DNA of 64,000 bases. Source: Maratus speciosus. Its lineage: Eukaryota > Arthropoda > Arachnida > Araneae > Salticidae. Made by a program: the position numbers and the translations under genes. Positions 24,362 to 36,378 of this stretch are shown here, piece by piece (within the stretch, counting starts at the first letter, position 1; each line of letters begins with the position of its first letter). The notes beneath the pieces were generated by a model that ran no database searches, had not been told where the DNA came from, and worked only from the letters and a program-made list of their open reading frames with translations. The stretch covers positions 597,049,038 to 597,113,037 of the forward strand of contig OZ010786.1 in assembly GCA_963932465.1 (NCBI GenBank), given 5' to 3'.

Positions 24362-24831
24362 CCGGTTGAGTGCGGAACAGCGCGATAGCGTTTCTCTTGT
24401 TATGTGTCATAATTTAAGGAAACGCGATAGCGCTACTCTTGTTATGTGCCACAATTGTGGGAAGCGCGATAGTGCTCATTTTAGTTTATGCTAAAATTGC
24501 GAAGAGGGTGATAGTGCTCCTATTTGTTGTATCAGTGTGGTGTCAAGGATGAGATTTCCGCGATTTTGCACACCAGTATATTCTTAGAGAAAATGTTGTT
24601 CTATTAAATTGCAAAAATGATCCGATAAAATCAAGTACCATTTTCATAACAAAATACTGGTATGCAAAAACGCTGAAATCTCATCTATGAGTGTGCATTT
24701 AAGTTGGTTGCACTAACGAAGCGTGCGATTTCGGTATATATCGTCGGCTTACAAGTAATTTTTTACTATACAATCCATACACATTCGCATTTTTGGCATA
24801 TATCCACAAGATTTGTTCCGCACTCAAACGG
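24362..24831. mobile_element. TTAA element, GTTGAGTGCGG ends, copy Y
   Basis: TTAA at 24358-24361 and 24832-24835. Ends CCGGTTGAGTGCGG and CCGCACTCAAACGG are closer complements than in copy X. Internal units with GCGCGATAGCG are repeated three to four times. Interrupted by the MITE at 24544-24689. Confidence 0.8.
24544..24689. mobile_element. MITE private to copy Y
   Basis: Long inverted ends: GATGAGATTTCCGCGATTTT..ACCAGTAT and ATACTGGT..GAAATCTCATC. Copy X reads straight through between AGTGTC and GCATTTAAG. AGTGTG lies on both sides, but the exact duplication boundary is unclear. Confidence 0.8.
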
Positions 24832-24862
24832 TTAATCCATTCGAGGCCTAACGTCCTATTAA

Positions 24863-25510
24863 GGGGTCTCAGGACACATAAAGCTTTACAATTTTCGAAA
24901 CTTTAATTTTTTTATATGTTAAACTCGTATCTTTTCTGAACATTTTGATATAATTGTTTCCTTGAAATTCCCTTTAGAACAGAAGTTATGGCTTTTAGAA
25001 TTACACCTACTTAATAGCTGAAGCGGGTTTTCCAAAACTTTGAAGTCATTTTTCTCGAAATGACGTTTTTGGGCATAACGCACACGATATCTTAAAAAGT
25101 CCTGATTTTTTTCATAAAATTTTCAAAACATGTGTTTCTTATTAGTCTGTATAAACTGAACCCAAAATTCCTTTTTTACTGTTCATAAAAATATTTTCTT
25201 AAGTAATTATACTGCTGAAATTTTCTAAATTTTGCATTAGCTAAATATATAATTATTAAAAATATAAAAATGATTTAAATACAGATTTATTTAGGTACAG
25301 GGTAATTATTATAATCTGATGTATTGTCACCAAAATTTTCGTTCGAGTTGCAAAATTTATTTTGTAATCGTGCGCATAATCTGTTATTCCGATTTTCTGC
25401 ATCTTTCGTCTCAATAAAAATTGTGTCTTAAAATCAAATACATTTTAAGATATTAAATGTTGAAAATGGTGTCTTTTTTTTCTTTTTTTCCAATTTTAAG
25501 AGTCTTGAGA
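24863..25510. repeat. Third GGTCTCAGGAC unit (copy Y)
   Basis: Homologous to both units at 21046-22450, and by order closest to the second. Non-coding. Confidence 0.8.
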
Positions 25511-26570
25511 CCTGAAATGATCATGTCTTTCCACTGAGTATTATTTTGTCTTAACAAGTAGTTTTCTTATTATCTCCATGTAATAATGATAGAATCCTAA
25601 TTCTAGTAATGTGTCCATTATCCATTCAATTCTCTTTTATTATAATATAGAAATAGTTTACTTAAGTTTTATAAATTTTACATATTTAATGGAGTGATTG
25701 TGTTTCTGCTTTTTTTTATAACCACTGTTTCCTCCTAATAGTATTTTTGCCATAAGAATTCTGATAACAAAGAAGGCAAAGATTACTATTTGTTAATAAA
25801 TATTACAAAAATCTAGAAACGTAATTACCCGAAAAAACTGTATCACGTATATTGGTTATATTGGCCAATATTTTTAGTCATCGCTAACAGAGTTGGCAAT
25901 TTAGCGGAAATTCTGGATTCAAAATATCTACCACTTTTTTTTAAGTGGCAATTTTCATTATACTTATTCAATGAAAGTCTGCCATTAAACAAAGCGAAAA
26001 TTATTATTAAAAAATTCAGGTATTTTTTAATATAAAATTACTCTTAGTTTTCAATACCAATCGCCAACATTTGAACTGAAATACCAATATTGATAAAATA
26101 TTAGGTTTACTTTGGAAATATCTGTAGTGAAACGTGAATGCTGCATAAAGGTTGCTGTACATTGTAATAATCTCTAACAAAAAGTCAATATTATAGAAAT
26201 ACTTACTCTATGTTGGAAATATTAATAGCGAAATCGCAAAATATTTTTTTAAAGCACTGAGCATATATGTACAAACTGTAAGTTGAAACATTTGACTGAA
26301 AGTTGGTTTTATTTTTATAAGTTTTATTTTATCTCATAGAAACAAATAAAATATGTAAATTTTATTAACTTAAACGAAAATTTTGCACATTAGGAAAAAA
26401 ATGAATGTAACGGATAATGAATTCAAAGGCATTTAATCATATGTTTTAATGTTGACTTCAGCCATACCTTTTCACACTTTCATATGTATAATATTATAAG
26501 AATTAGAATACTATCATTACTACATGGAGATAATAACAAAAAATGGTTAAGGCAAAATAATACTACTTAA

Positions 26571-26778
26571 CCGCTTGAGGGGCGGTTGAATATATTATAT
26601 CCCACCTAATTTTAATCAAGATTTGCACCAGAAACATATACGTAATTACACATTTATTTTACAACTTTAATGGAGAGAGAGGTTGTGAAATAGATTTTCC
26701 TTATTTTGAAAATTTTTTTTTGTATATTCCGGTGTGAAATCAACATTACTAAAACACAATTATTTCTCCCTGAAAGGG
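26571..26778. mobile_element. TTAA MITE, CCCCTTGAGGGGC family, in copy Y
   Basis: TTAA at 26567-26570 and 26779-26782. Ends CCGCTTGAGGGGCGG and CTCCCTGAAAGGG. Orthologous position to 23532-23731. Confidence 0.85.
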
Positions 26779-27224
26779 TTAATGCGACACTTCACCCCGA
26801 ACGGGTCAAATAGGAATTTCATGATTCAATGAATAGCGATCGGCTTCATATCATAAGTACTTCAGAATATTCAATATTTAATAGCAGAAAAATAAACTGA
26901 GAAATACATATGTCCAATACGAACCGATTAAGTATTATGAGTATGCGCACTGCACTTAGGTTTAGCAGAAAACACTGCAGAAAGTATTTTAGAGTAGTGT
27001 TCTAGAAAAAAAAAATTGTTTACTCGTTTTCTCTCAATTAATGTATTTAATTAAAAAAAATCATTACTCACTGCAGTATTTATTCAATATAAATTAGAAT
27101 ATTAAACAAAAAAAATAAAATTTAAGAAAACATTGCTCGCATCATCAAACCTAGCATAAAACTGACAAAGCTGACTGATTTGCAGTAGAACAAAGAATTT
27201 GGCGACAGACTGTAACCTCTCTAT

Positions 27225-27672
27225 TAAACACTGCTTCTCTTTTCGACCTCCACCAGAGCATATGTGTGATTGTCGACATTCACCGGTGATAGTCCGGATG
27301 TAGAAGAATATAATCAAATATTCGGCCTTTCACCGACGTTTTTGGTATATGTTGACATTCACCGGTGAAATTCGACATTCTCCAATTTCGGTCTTTCACA
27401 GTAACGTATGTAATAATACAAAAAAAAAGATCCCGACTCACTACAGTATTTATTCAATATAAATTAGGATATTGAACAAAAATTCTGTTAAACACCGCTT
27501 CTCTTTTCGACCTCCACTAGAGCATATGTGTGATTGTCGACATTCACTGGTGATAGTCCGAATGTACAAGAATATTATCAAATATTCGGTCTTTCACCGA
27601 CATTTTTGGTATATGTTGACATTCACCGGTGAAAGTCAACATTCTCCAATTTCGGTCTTTCACAGTAACATA
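27225..27672. repeat. Two tandem copies of a GAGAATGTCGA / TTCACCGGTGAA repeat
   Basis: 27225-27411 and 27490-27668 both run from CGCTTCTCTTTTCGACCTCC through GATTGTCGACATTCAC and TTTCACCGAC to TTCGGTCTTTCACAGTAAC. The last part is the inverse of the start of blocks X and Y (20097, 23961). Dense TTCACCGGTGAA palindromes. The small open frames here are on both strands and not credible genes. Confidence 0.75.
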
Positions 27673-27689
27673 TATATATTATACCGACG

Positions 27690-28547
27690 CCCCTCAATAG
27701 TTTAAAACATATCTGCCATGTAAAAACTTAAATCGAAATAAAAATTATATACAAATTTAGTTTTTGGTGCGTTAGTTTTTAGTGCATTGATCTTTGCATT
27801 TGTCTTTTAATTGTAATGCTCTTTATCAGGGTTTAATTACTAAATATCCACGAGATCGCCGGAGCTTCCCGTGGATAATTTTGAATTAGCCCGAAATTCA
27901 GAAAGCAGAGTACAACAAAGTTTACATTCTCAACTTAATTCCATTCAAAAATTCCATATAATTTCTTTTCAAATTAACAACGCATTTATATATCTTCTTT
28001 TAAGCGTTTCCCAAAGAAACCTTTCAAACAAATTAATTTTTCATACAATATATCAGTTTCAACGACATCATCTCAATTTTGCAGGTTATAACAAATCAAC
28101 CAAAGCAGTCATCCAAACAACCAAAATAAGATAATCCAGTTTGCAAGCTAAATCTCCACCGGGTTGTCAATTTAGTTGATAGGGTGCGACATCAATTTAA
28201 ATTGATCTATTGTCTTTTCGGAATTGGAAAAGAAAAATGCTGCAGATAAATTATTCCTCAGAAATTTCTTGCGCACATTTACGAATTATCCTATCAAGTT
28301 CGCGATAGTGAATTTGCTTTGTATGGCAAAACAACAAAGAATTTTCTCAACTTTGAGACTTGTGAAATATTTCTTATTTGTATTCGACTTCGACCACGCT
28401 GATCTTTACATAAAACTTACTCAAATAATTTATATGAATCTGGAAACTAACAGTTGAAATGAATAGTGGACCACTCAGAAACAGGAGATATTTCATTAAA
28501 TATTTTCTGGTTCTTTTTTTTTTTTTTTTTTTTTTAAATATTTTCTG

Positions 28548-28596
<49 letters not shown>

Positions 28597-29135
28597 ACAG
28601 CTACCAACCTTACAAAACAGAAACTTTATTAAATGACATAATTTAAAACTAAACATACGGGGAAAGTGTTTCACACCAGAATTTCCATTTAACACTATTT
28701 AACTTTCTTATTTAATTTATTTAAATGTGATTTACATTCCATCTATTTTATGAAGAAATTTCTGATATGAATCGAAATATCTTCATTTAGTAATACTTTT
28801 TCTAGTTAGGTTGTATTTATTTTACTTAAAAAAGGAACGTTGGCAGATATCGTCGAGTTAGAAGTACAGAAGAAATATTTCAACCAATGGTTTTACTATT
28901 GTAAATTGAGTAAAATCTTTCTCAGAAAATTTTAGAAACTTTATACCTAATGTACAAATTTTAAACAAATTTCATCACTTGAACTCAAAGCGATATAAAG
29001 TAAGCGTCCTATCTTAAATGGGAGACGTAACCGTAAGATTAAAAGCGAGAGCACATCAATCCAGGAGTCAAGGAGTCCGCACGCCACGTAGCGGTCGGGT
29101 TTGAACTACAGAAATATGCCTAACTGTTTTCTTAT
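27690..29135. repeat. Dispersed repeat V, copy 1
   Basis: Matches 43130-44530 and then 50720-52080 in order (ACATATCTG, GTCTTTTAATTGTAATG, CATAAATTATTCCT, TTATATGAAATC; then TATTTCATTAAAT, ACCAACCTT..CAGAAACTTTATT, AACTAAACATAC, CGAAATAT..TTA). Copy 2 has a 6.2-kb insertion between the two halves. Two long T tracts (28512-28590) lie in copy 1. A 60460-60600 segment is a third partial copy. Open frames at 27871 and 28224 lie inside and are not conserved in copy 2. Confidence 0.75.
28985..29135. repeat. Dispersed repeat W, copy 1
   Basis: GCGTCCTATCTTAAATGGGA, AAGATTAAAAGCGAG and CACGTAGC recur at 55670-55805 in the same order. Moderate divergence; function unknown. Confidence 0.75.
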
Positions 29136-29139
29136 TTGT

Positions 29140-31540
29140 GGATAATCTATTAATTGTACATCTATGAAATAACTGCGCAAGCGCAAACGACTTGTTTTCA
29201 TTTGTTTGTAGCATTTATATTCTGACAGCAATAGAATATTCTATTAATTTTTATTCGTGTTTATTTATTTATTTATTATAGTTAATTATATAAATAAAAA
29301 TAGCTCTTTTTAGAACTAATATTATTTGTTAAAATGGCAAAATTTTGACCATCGAATAGCTGTAGTTTTCGAAATTGTAAGAAAATACTTTTTTTATAGA
29401 ATTCATATCTGTCCTTTTCCAAAGAGTAAATAAGTTAGTTACGTATTTTTACTTTAATTTATAAAAAAATGTAAAATATTATTTAATATATATTATCAAA
29501 TGTTGTTGATTTAAATCCGCTTGGTTTTAATTATTTTCTTTTAATGAAATGAAAAATGACGCATAAAAATTTGTAAGTAGTTAATGGTAAAGATGTTCAT
29601 TTTTTACTCAATTCTTGATGTGCTAAAGTTATAAAAAATGATATACAAGATTGTATTCCCTGTGAGAATGCAACGTTTATGAATATTTAGAATGTGTATA
29701 GAATTGAATCATAAATAAAATATTCAATTTTAAGTCCTCGTTTATCGAGCGCAAACGATAAATTTTCAATATTCTTTTAATCGCATTGCACTCATCTTAT
29801 TTAACTTACAAATATTTCATTCATTTAATTTAAAACTCACTTCATTTTATATTCGGAATCACATTAATTTAAAATGCATGCATTAAATTAAACGAGAAAG
29901 TGTTGTTCATTTATTTGATTAACTATTTTGCGAGTCTAGGCAATAACTCCAATAATTTTGCTAAAATCGCCAGATTAGATTTTTTTTTTTTTTTTTTTTT
30001 TTGAAACAGACAAAGCCATTTAGCAAAGTTCCCTGTTAAAAATTCAATTACGAATTTCAGATTGTTACTTACTCACAGAAGATTGATCTCAAGATTAATT
30101 GAAAAATATTTTTGTTACAGCTTGTTTTGGTAAAAATATGTGTATTTAAAAAAAAAAAAAAAATGTCGTAATGTCATTTTAGTTTAAAGGCAAAAGGCAG
30201 TAACGCTTTCGTAGCATTACTTCTTTTCTTCCGAAATTAAAATTTTATTGCGACTATTTTTTTTAAATGTACTTAATTTTATTAAAAAAAACTGTAATAA
30301 AAATATTTTGCAATAAATATGGTAAACAAGATTCATCTTCCATAAGTGAGTAAAGATTCAGAACATATGCGCAAGAGAAGCGCAGAAAGTAGATACTCTG
30401 TCATATATGATTTTTAATTTATTCATTTTTTTTTCTAAATATAATTTTTAGCAGCTAAACCGTATTAAAAATTAAAAAATGTAACTTAAAATAAATTACA
30501 GGAAAAGTTCATTAACGAAATCTTAATTTCTACTTTATTTTAAACAGTTTTGCAACTTACATAGTTTATATTTCTTCAACAGATGAAAAATAAAAGCTAA
30601 TATCATTTTTTCAAATTATATGTATATTTAGTCCATTTGTCAAAAAACATTGAAACGTCAACATAATGTCGATGCACTATTAAATATAGCCGCAGTAGAA
30701 AGACATTTAAAGACGTCTATTAAGAATAAGGATAAAAAAAGCATACGAAAGTGCAATTATTAAATTAATGGGAACGAAGTATTTTTCAGTGGACATATTA
30801 TATTTAATTATAATATATCCACTGGATTAAATATATTAATAATATATTTAATCTGATATAATGACTCTTGACATTTAATCTAATAACCGATTAAATACTC
30901 AGAGACGTGAAAAACATATAATTTTTGTCTTCGAGTTATTTACCACAGCTTATATTGCATTCCAAGGCGAAAAAAATGACAATATATTATGCACAGTTTA
31001 ATTGCGGTTGAAAAATATTTACATTCCTATAATTGCCTAGATTTATACTTACACAAACATTGACATAAATACATGTACGAGAGCCAATCTAGTATAATAG
31101 TATCAATTATATTTAAAAAGATGCTTTTCGATGTTACAACATTCATTTCAAAACAAAGCAAAGCCCTTTTGCAATTGACACAAACTCAAAAACGATTTTT
31201 CCAAAAACCCTAAAATGTACCGATAATAAGGCCTATGATTAAAAGAGGTTTTTATATTCTATTCTGTTAAACGATGGAGACTTAATTTTCGTACTTTTAG
31301 GATTAAAAAGTGCATTCGTCAAGGTACGTGGTTTCAGAGTTTTCTTTAAGTGTTTAAGGTTTCTTTATGGTAGGAGTGAAAAGATGACGGGTTTTGGGAT
31401 CATCAATAACATGAATTACTCTTTTGTACTTTCATTATGAAATCAATTCTTAGCAGTTTGTCATGTTTTATTTAAATATTTCTGTTAATATATTTTAGGT
31501 ATTTTTAAATGTCTTAAAATAAGTAAATAAATAAATAAAA
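29140..31540. other. AT-rich DNA, nothing recognised
   Basis: Contains T tracts (about 29981-30002), an A tract (about 30150-30163) and a TATATTTAATTATAATATA palindrome near 30798. No open frame with family features. Confidence 0.45.
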
Positions 31541-31829
31541 ATGCATAATTCATCTTTAAAAGTTAAACTTAAATTTACACTATGTGTAAGACTACTTAAA
31601 AGATGACAACATTTAAAATATGCTAAACTACTTTAATATCTTAGTACTTTCAACTATAAAAAACATAGTCTTCGTCAGAGAAAAATAAGAAATAATATTG
31701 TTATTAACGTCTAGTTTTCAAAATCCACGTAGATGATGACGAAAGGAGTGAAAGTGGAAGTCAATTTTTAGATCCGGGAAACAATGGGAAAATAAAACAT
31801 GGATAGAAGGAAGTGAAATATTACTCTTT

Positions 31830-32060
31830 TTATGATACTTTAAGCAAACTGAGCAAAATTCTGGGTATATTGTGGGATAAAACATCATTACAAACGGTAT
31901 TTTCTTTAGTAATAATTTCTATTGATTCGCGGATAATTAAATCATGTTAATTCTTTGAGGGATATATAATTTTTGCGTCTTCGAAAATAACTTGTATATT
32001 CTGATTCTGGTTAAATCTTGACAGGGCTGTTGTAGGTTGGTTGTACTTTAGAGATTTACT
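31830..32060 (-). pseudogene. Penelope-like endonuclease tail, left arm
   Basis: Minus strand, reading frame identical to the right-arm copy (PTTALSRFNQNQNIQV, EDAKIIYPSKN, then LIIRESIEII) but with an in-frame TAA after PSKN. Ends at the same stop. Compare the right-arm entry for family reasoning. Confidence 0.55.
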
Positions 32061-32074
32061 TTAGAGATGTACAT

Positions 32075-32305
32075 TTGAGAGATTTAAAGTACAACCGACC
32101 TACAACAGCCCTGTCAAGACTTAACCAGAAGCAGAATATACAAGTTAATTTCGAAGACGCAAAAATTATATATCCCTCAAAGAATTATCATGATTTAATT
32201 ATCCGTGAATCAATAGAAATTATTACTAAAGAAAAACCCGTTTGTAACGATGTTTTATCCTACAATATACCCAGAATTTGGCTCAGTTTGCTTAAAGTAT
32301 CATAA
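32075..32305 (+). pseudogene. Penelope-like GIY-YIG endonuclease C-terminal fragment
   Basis: 76 open codons. A TTALS block (residues 10-14), a short linker, EDAKIIY, then LIIRESIEII (about residues 42-51), a basic/polar stretch and IPRIWLSLLK before the stop. Penelope-like retroelement proteins end in a GIY-YIG endonuclease domain followed by a conserved R(E)-(S/A)-(I/L)-E-I-x-K helix and an asparagine-rich tail finishing in a W-x-P/S-hydrophobic motif; the order here fits. The GIY-YIG core and reverse transcriptase are absent, so this is a 5'-truncated copy or a captured tail. Penelope-like elements are known to produce inverted copies. The call is motif-based; any other protein with this tail would fit equally. 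Confidence 0.55.
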
Positions 32306-32687
32306 AACGATTAATATTTCACTTCCCTATATCCATGTTTTATTTTCCCATTGTTTCCCTGATCTAAAAATTGACTTCCACTTTCACTCGTTTTGTTATC
32401 ATCTACGTGGATTTTGAAAACTAGACGTTAATAAAAATATTATTTCTTATTTTCCTCTGACGAAGACTATGTTTTTTATAGTTGAAAGTACTGAGGTATT
32501 AAAGTAATTTAGCATCTTTTAAATGTTGTCATCTTTTAAGTAGTTTTACATATTGTGTAAATTAAAGTTTGTCTTAAAATAGTATAATACAATATGAAAT
32601 ATCGGGTATATAAATTAGAATACTTTTAAGTTATTGTGGCGGATATTGGAATGCAATTAGGTATATTATAATGAGCTCAGTTTTAAC

Positions 32688-33060
32688 GAATTTCATGCAT
32701 TTTAGAGACTGTTGCAAAACGAATTTCAAGCATCCTGTGATGTTTTTATTTGTTTAATGGGCCTGTAGCGTTCATAAAGTTCTTTTTGATTGGGGAGTAA
32801 ACCACTTTCAGACATTTTAGAGGCTGCTGCACAGCGAATTTCATGCATCCAGTGATTTGTTTTCTTTAATGTGCATGTCGCGATCATACATCGGTTTGCG
32901 ATTGGTGTTTTAACGAATTTCATGCATTTAGAGACTGCTGCAAAGGAAATTTCATGCATCCGGTGATGTTTTTTCTTCAGTTTAATGGGCGTACAGCGCT
33001 CATATATCGGTTACTGATTGCGGTTTTAGCGAAATGAATTCCTTTTAGAGGCTACTGCAC
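32688..33060. repeat. Tandem minisatellite, about 115-bp unit
   Basis: Units begin GAATTTCATGCATTTTAGAG and contain GCTGCTGCA, TTTCATGCATCC..GTGATG and CGTTCATA/CGATCATA. Unit starts near 32688, 32806, 32917 and 33035. The 77-codon minus-strand frame here is repetitive (MHEI repeated) and follows from the tandem structure. Confidence 0.8.
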
Positions 33061-33518
33061 GAGGATATAGCGAGAAAAATTGTTTGGCGAGATTTTGGCG
33101 ATCAGTGGCACCCGGTTAAAAGCAAAGTGTGGCTTTTTCTATTATTTTGCAAAATATCCGTCTTTTAAGAAAGAAAATTTCAAAATTTTTGAACTTCAAT
33201 TCTGGAATGTTTCGGGTTTTGAAGGAAAAGGGCCATAAAAATATTCAGTTTTTAATATGAAACTATAGCATTGCATCACGGGATGATAGATCGCATATCT
33301 ATCAGTGTTATTATCTATTAAAAGTGGCTTTATTTGAACAACAATCGTTCAAAGGTTAAATAAGGCCTGTGCATATGAAAAAGTAACAGCCAGCATAGTT
33401 TATGGAAGATCCCCTGAGATTTGACGAAAAATTCAGCTTTAAATTGGAGGATTTCAAGTTATTATAAGTTAGTTTGGTAAACTGTAGGCAAATCAAGGCG
33501 GATATTTCAGTATAATAA

Positions 33519-33759
33519 CCCTCTCGCTGCGTAATTGTTTTATCAAAATAGCTTAAAAAATTGTGTATTTAATAATTTATTATTCTTTTGTCACCGGTTT
33601 TTATAAAACAGATTTTTTTTGTCTAATTTAATCGGGAAAATGCTCCGATTAAGTAAGACAAAAGTTACAATAAAAAATAACTGGTGGGAATAATCAAGGA
33701 GGGTTAATTAGAGGGAAAAATGCATTCCCGAGAAAATCTCGGGTTCCGCAGCGAGAGGG
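33519..33759. mobile_element. TTAA MITE, CCCTCTCGCTGCG family
   Basis: Flanks ATAA (33515-33518) and TTAA (33760-33763). Ends CCCTCTCGCTGCG and CGCAGCGAGAGGG are exact complements over 13 bp. Shorter inside than the 308-bp copies. Confidence 0.85.
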
Positions 33760-33764
33760 TTAAC

Positions 33765-34295
33765 ACAAGAAATATATAAGAAATGGGAAAAATCTTCATT
33801 TCACAGATTTTTTTTAAGTGTATTTATTCTGGTAATTGATTGTCCATGAACTCGGTGGTTATTGAACTGGATTTCCATATAGAAAATAAGGTTCAAGAAT
33901 TCGAAAGAGGAAGAGAAGCTATCGATAGAAAATTAATGTAAGAAGTAATGATAAAAAAAAAAATTCGATACTCCTATGGGCCCACAATGCATCTTCCTGG
34001 GAATTCAGTGCATTTTTTTATTGTTATTATTTATATAGAACCTGATAAAAATCTTTCCACGGACGTAGCCATTTCGTTTTAGCTGGTTTTTCTGTACCAC
34101 TATGGAAGTTCAGACATTATTTATTTAATATTCTAAAAAATGTAAGTAATTTTACTTTTAAATCCTAGGGGTCCACGAAGATAGAGGCAACACGAGAAAA
34201 GTTCTTTGCTATTTAAGAGTTTAGAAACCTTTGCACTAATTGATTATATACCAACATCATAGCTGTTTCCTGCAGTGTATCTAATTGATATTCTT
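33765..34295. other. Unassigned DNA
   Basis: No gene or bounded element identified. Confidence 0.4.
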
Positions 34296-34299
34296 TATA

Positions 34300-34520
34300 C
34301 AGTAATACCCCAACATACGTCACACCCCGGGATGAGAGCGCTCCGACCAAAATGGCCGATTACTACCACTAAATTTTAATAGTATTTCAAGCATTATTTA
34401 CTGACAGAATTTCTGAGATTTAATAAAGCAAAGAATGCTATTAAAATTTAGTGATAATAATAGGTCATTTGGGTCGGAACGCTCCCATGTCTGGGGTTGA
34501 CGTAAGTCAGGGTATTACTG
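34300..34520. mobile_element. TA-flanked palindromic MITE
   Basis: TA at 34298-34299 and 34521-34522. Ends CAGTAATACCCCAACATACG and CAGGGTATTACTG. Inner GAGCGCTCCGACC and GGTCGGAACGCTC pair. Central ACTAAATTTTAATAG pairs with CTATTAAAATTTAGT. 221 bp, no coding sequence; Tc1/mariner type by its TA. Confidence 0.85.
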
Positions 34521-34522
34521 TA

Positions 34523-35283
34523 TTATTATTTTAATAATTTTTTTCTGATTCTTAACAAGAAAATTTAAAAAAAAAGGGAGGAGCTAAAAAAGACAGCAAA
34601 TATACAAGGAGGGTAAAATATGAATCTAATGCAGAATTTTAATGAATGTAAGAAAGAACATTTATGAATATAATAAAGAATTGTTAAACGTATTTTCACC
34701 CGTGCATTTTGATAAACTTTCATACATTGCATCATTAACAATATTCCAAACATTCCTTTGCTTCACCAGTACTTCTCCAAATTCTCCAAACTAACCTACG
34801 AATGATGTCTACACGGTTCTCGATTCATAAAATTTTCTTTTAGCCGTCCTCAACAATATTAGTATTTTATTATGGGATTTGACTTAATGTTTTGCAACAT
34901 AATTAATCTAACAATAACCATAAATCTCCATTACAAATACATGACATTTAAAATATTCAAATTTCGAAATTCAAAGCAGTCATTTGGTTTCTATGGTATT
35001 GTTTACCAAAATGATTAATCACACCTATTTAAAGATCCTTCTGTAATCAAAAGAAGCATATTTCCTCTGTTTAATATGACGCTTGACGAAAATTAAAAGC
35101 TGCCACACTTCGCTGAATTATCATTTAAAAATAGAATAGAAATAATACTAAATTACATTTTAATCAGCAGCATCAATTATTTCAACTCTGATTACTGTTC
35201 TTCATATAAATTTTATGTCAACTAAGTTAGAAATTATTAATGATTTTAATCATGATAATTTAAACATTTATTTGCAGCTAGTT
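34523..35283. other. AT-rich DNA, nothing recognised
   Basis: The 62-codon minus-strand frame at 34565-34753 has no family features. Confidence 0.4.
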
Positions 35284-35287
35284 TTAA

Positions 35288-35494
35288 CACTAGAAAGCCC
35301 GCGGGCAGTCATTTTGACTGCTACCAAATGAATATATCTAGGTATTAACCAGAATTTTTTTTATAAAACTAATTTATAAGATACAAAGAAAGAAAGAAAA
35401 AACTATTTAAATGGATAAGTTAATAATTTAAAATAAAAATTCTGGTGTGAAATATTTTTCTAAAATTTGAGTAAAATTCTCGGTCTTTCTAGTG
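35288..35494. mobile_element. TTAA MITE, CACTAGAAAG ends
   Basis: TTAA at 35284-35287 and 35495-35498. Ends CACTAGAAAGCCCG and CTTTCTAGTG. A subterminal GGCAGTCATTTTGACTGC palindrome follows the left end. AACCAGAATTTTTTTTATAA pairs with TTAAAATAAAAATTCTGGTG. Confidence 0.85.
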
Positions 35495-35769
35495 TTAAAT
35501 AACGAGTGTGTGGCTAGTGTTTTAACGAGTGAAATGTATTTTGCTACTAATACTGATTAACAAAAAAGTTCAATATTTGGTTAGGAATTGGGTATTTATT
35601 TAAATTAGATAACTTTTTATAAAATAAATAAAAGTATTTAAATGAAAAAGGGTATTTGAATTATGTAAATGTAGTTATTGAATTCCACAATGATTTTTTC
35701 ATAATAATGTCATTTTAGTGGCAATTTGATCGAAATATTTTGAAAAATTGTTTAATTATTTTCTTTAAG

Positions 35770-35905
35770 CCCTTCGCGACGAGAGCACTTTACCAACGGT
35801 TTTTCAAAATAGAAAATTTTCTGTAGATGAATCGCGTAAATACTGTGATTAAGTATGGTAAATTTTGTAATAAAAAATAACTGGTGGGAATAATGAAGGA
35901 TTTTA
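35770..35905. mobile_element. Degraded CCCTCTCGCTGCG-family MITE fragment
   Basis: Contains GCGACGAGAGC, AACGGTTTTTCAAAA, AATTTTCTG and AAAAAATAACTGGTGGGAAT as in the 308-bp family, but the TTAA ends are lost. Confidence 0.55.
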
Positions 35906-35915
35906 AGCACGTTAA

Positions 35916-36378
35916 TCCATTACCCGTTGGTGTTGCATTGATGCGACGGTCAAAATGAAGGCGTATGTTTAACCCTCTCGCTGCGTAAGTAATTCTTCGC
36001 GATAAGCGTCTTTTACAGAATTTTTAATTGTTAATCACCGGTTCTTTAAAACAGAAATTTTTGACTATCGTAATCGGGGAAAATGTCCTGAATAAATCAG
36101 ACAAAGTTTTCGCTAAAAAATTACTGGTGGGAACAAACAAATAGTATTAATTTGGCGGGAAAATGCATGCCCCAGAATAGCTCGGGCTGTGCAACGAGAG
36201 GGTTAAATTATAGAGGGTTAAACCTACCACCATTTTCCACTTTAGAAACTAACCTTACTTTAAGACAGAAACTGTGACGATTAATAAAGGGAAAAGTATC
36301 TTTTAGAATTTACGGTGGCAAACGATGTTCAGCTAAAAAGTTGAAAACCTTTACCTTATAGTTTTGGCGGTTAATGGG
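35916..36378. mobile_element. TTAA element with CCATTA ends, interrupted
   Basis: TTAA at 35912-35915 and 36379-36382. Ends TCCATTACCCG and GGCGGTTAATGG. A second TTAA MITE (35973-36202) lies inside the left part. Confidence 0.65.
35973..36202. mobile_element. TTAA MITE, CCCTCTCGCTGCG family, nested
   Basis: TTAA at 35969-35972 and 36203-36206. Ends CCCTCTCGCTGCG and GCAACGAGAGGG. Interrupts 35916-36378. Confidence 0.8.

Larger units (their letters stand above)
23961..27050. repeat. Tandem duplicated block, copy Y
   Basis: Partner of 20097-23955. It lacks the 20493 MITE and the second GGTCTCAGGAC unit, and it carries its own insertion at 24544-24689. The differences show that the duplication came first and the MITE arrivals followed. 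Confidence 0.85.
31548..32577. repeat. Large inverted duplication (about 0.5-kb arms)
   Basis: The left arm (31548-32057) is the complement of 32075-32577 with few differences, meeting near 32060. Blocks such as TAGACGTTAATAA, GAAGACTATGTTTTTTATAG and AGATGACAACATTTAAA appear in mirrored order. Each arm carries the same protein fragment, transcribed outward. Confidence 0.9.

Noticed and set aside
27240..27672. Regular TTCACCGGTGAA repeats that could suggest a CRISPR-like array
   Set aside because: Units are long, diverged, palindromic and shared with dispersed repeats; the DNA is eukaryotic.
27871..28457. Two adjacent open frames of 87 and 77 codons suggesting a small gene
   Set aside because: They lie in repeat V, and the homologous copy at 43.1-44.5 kb does not keep the frames.
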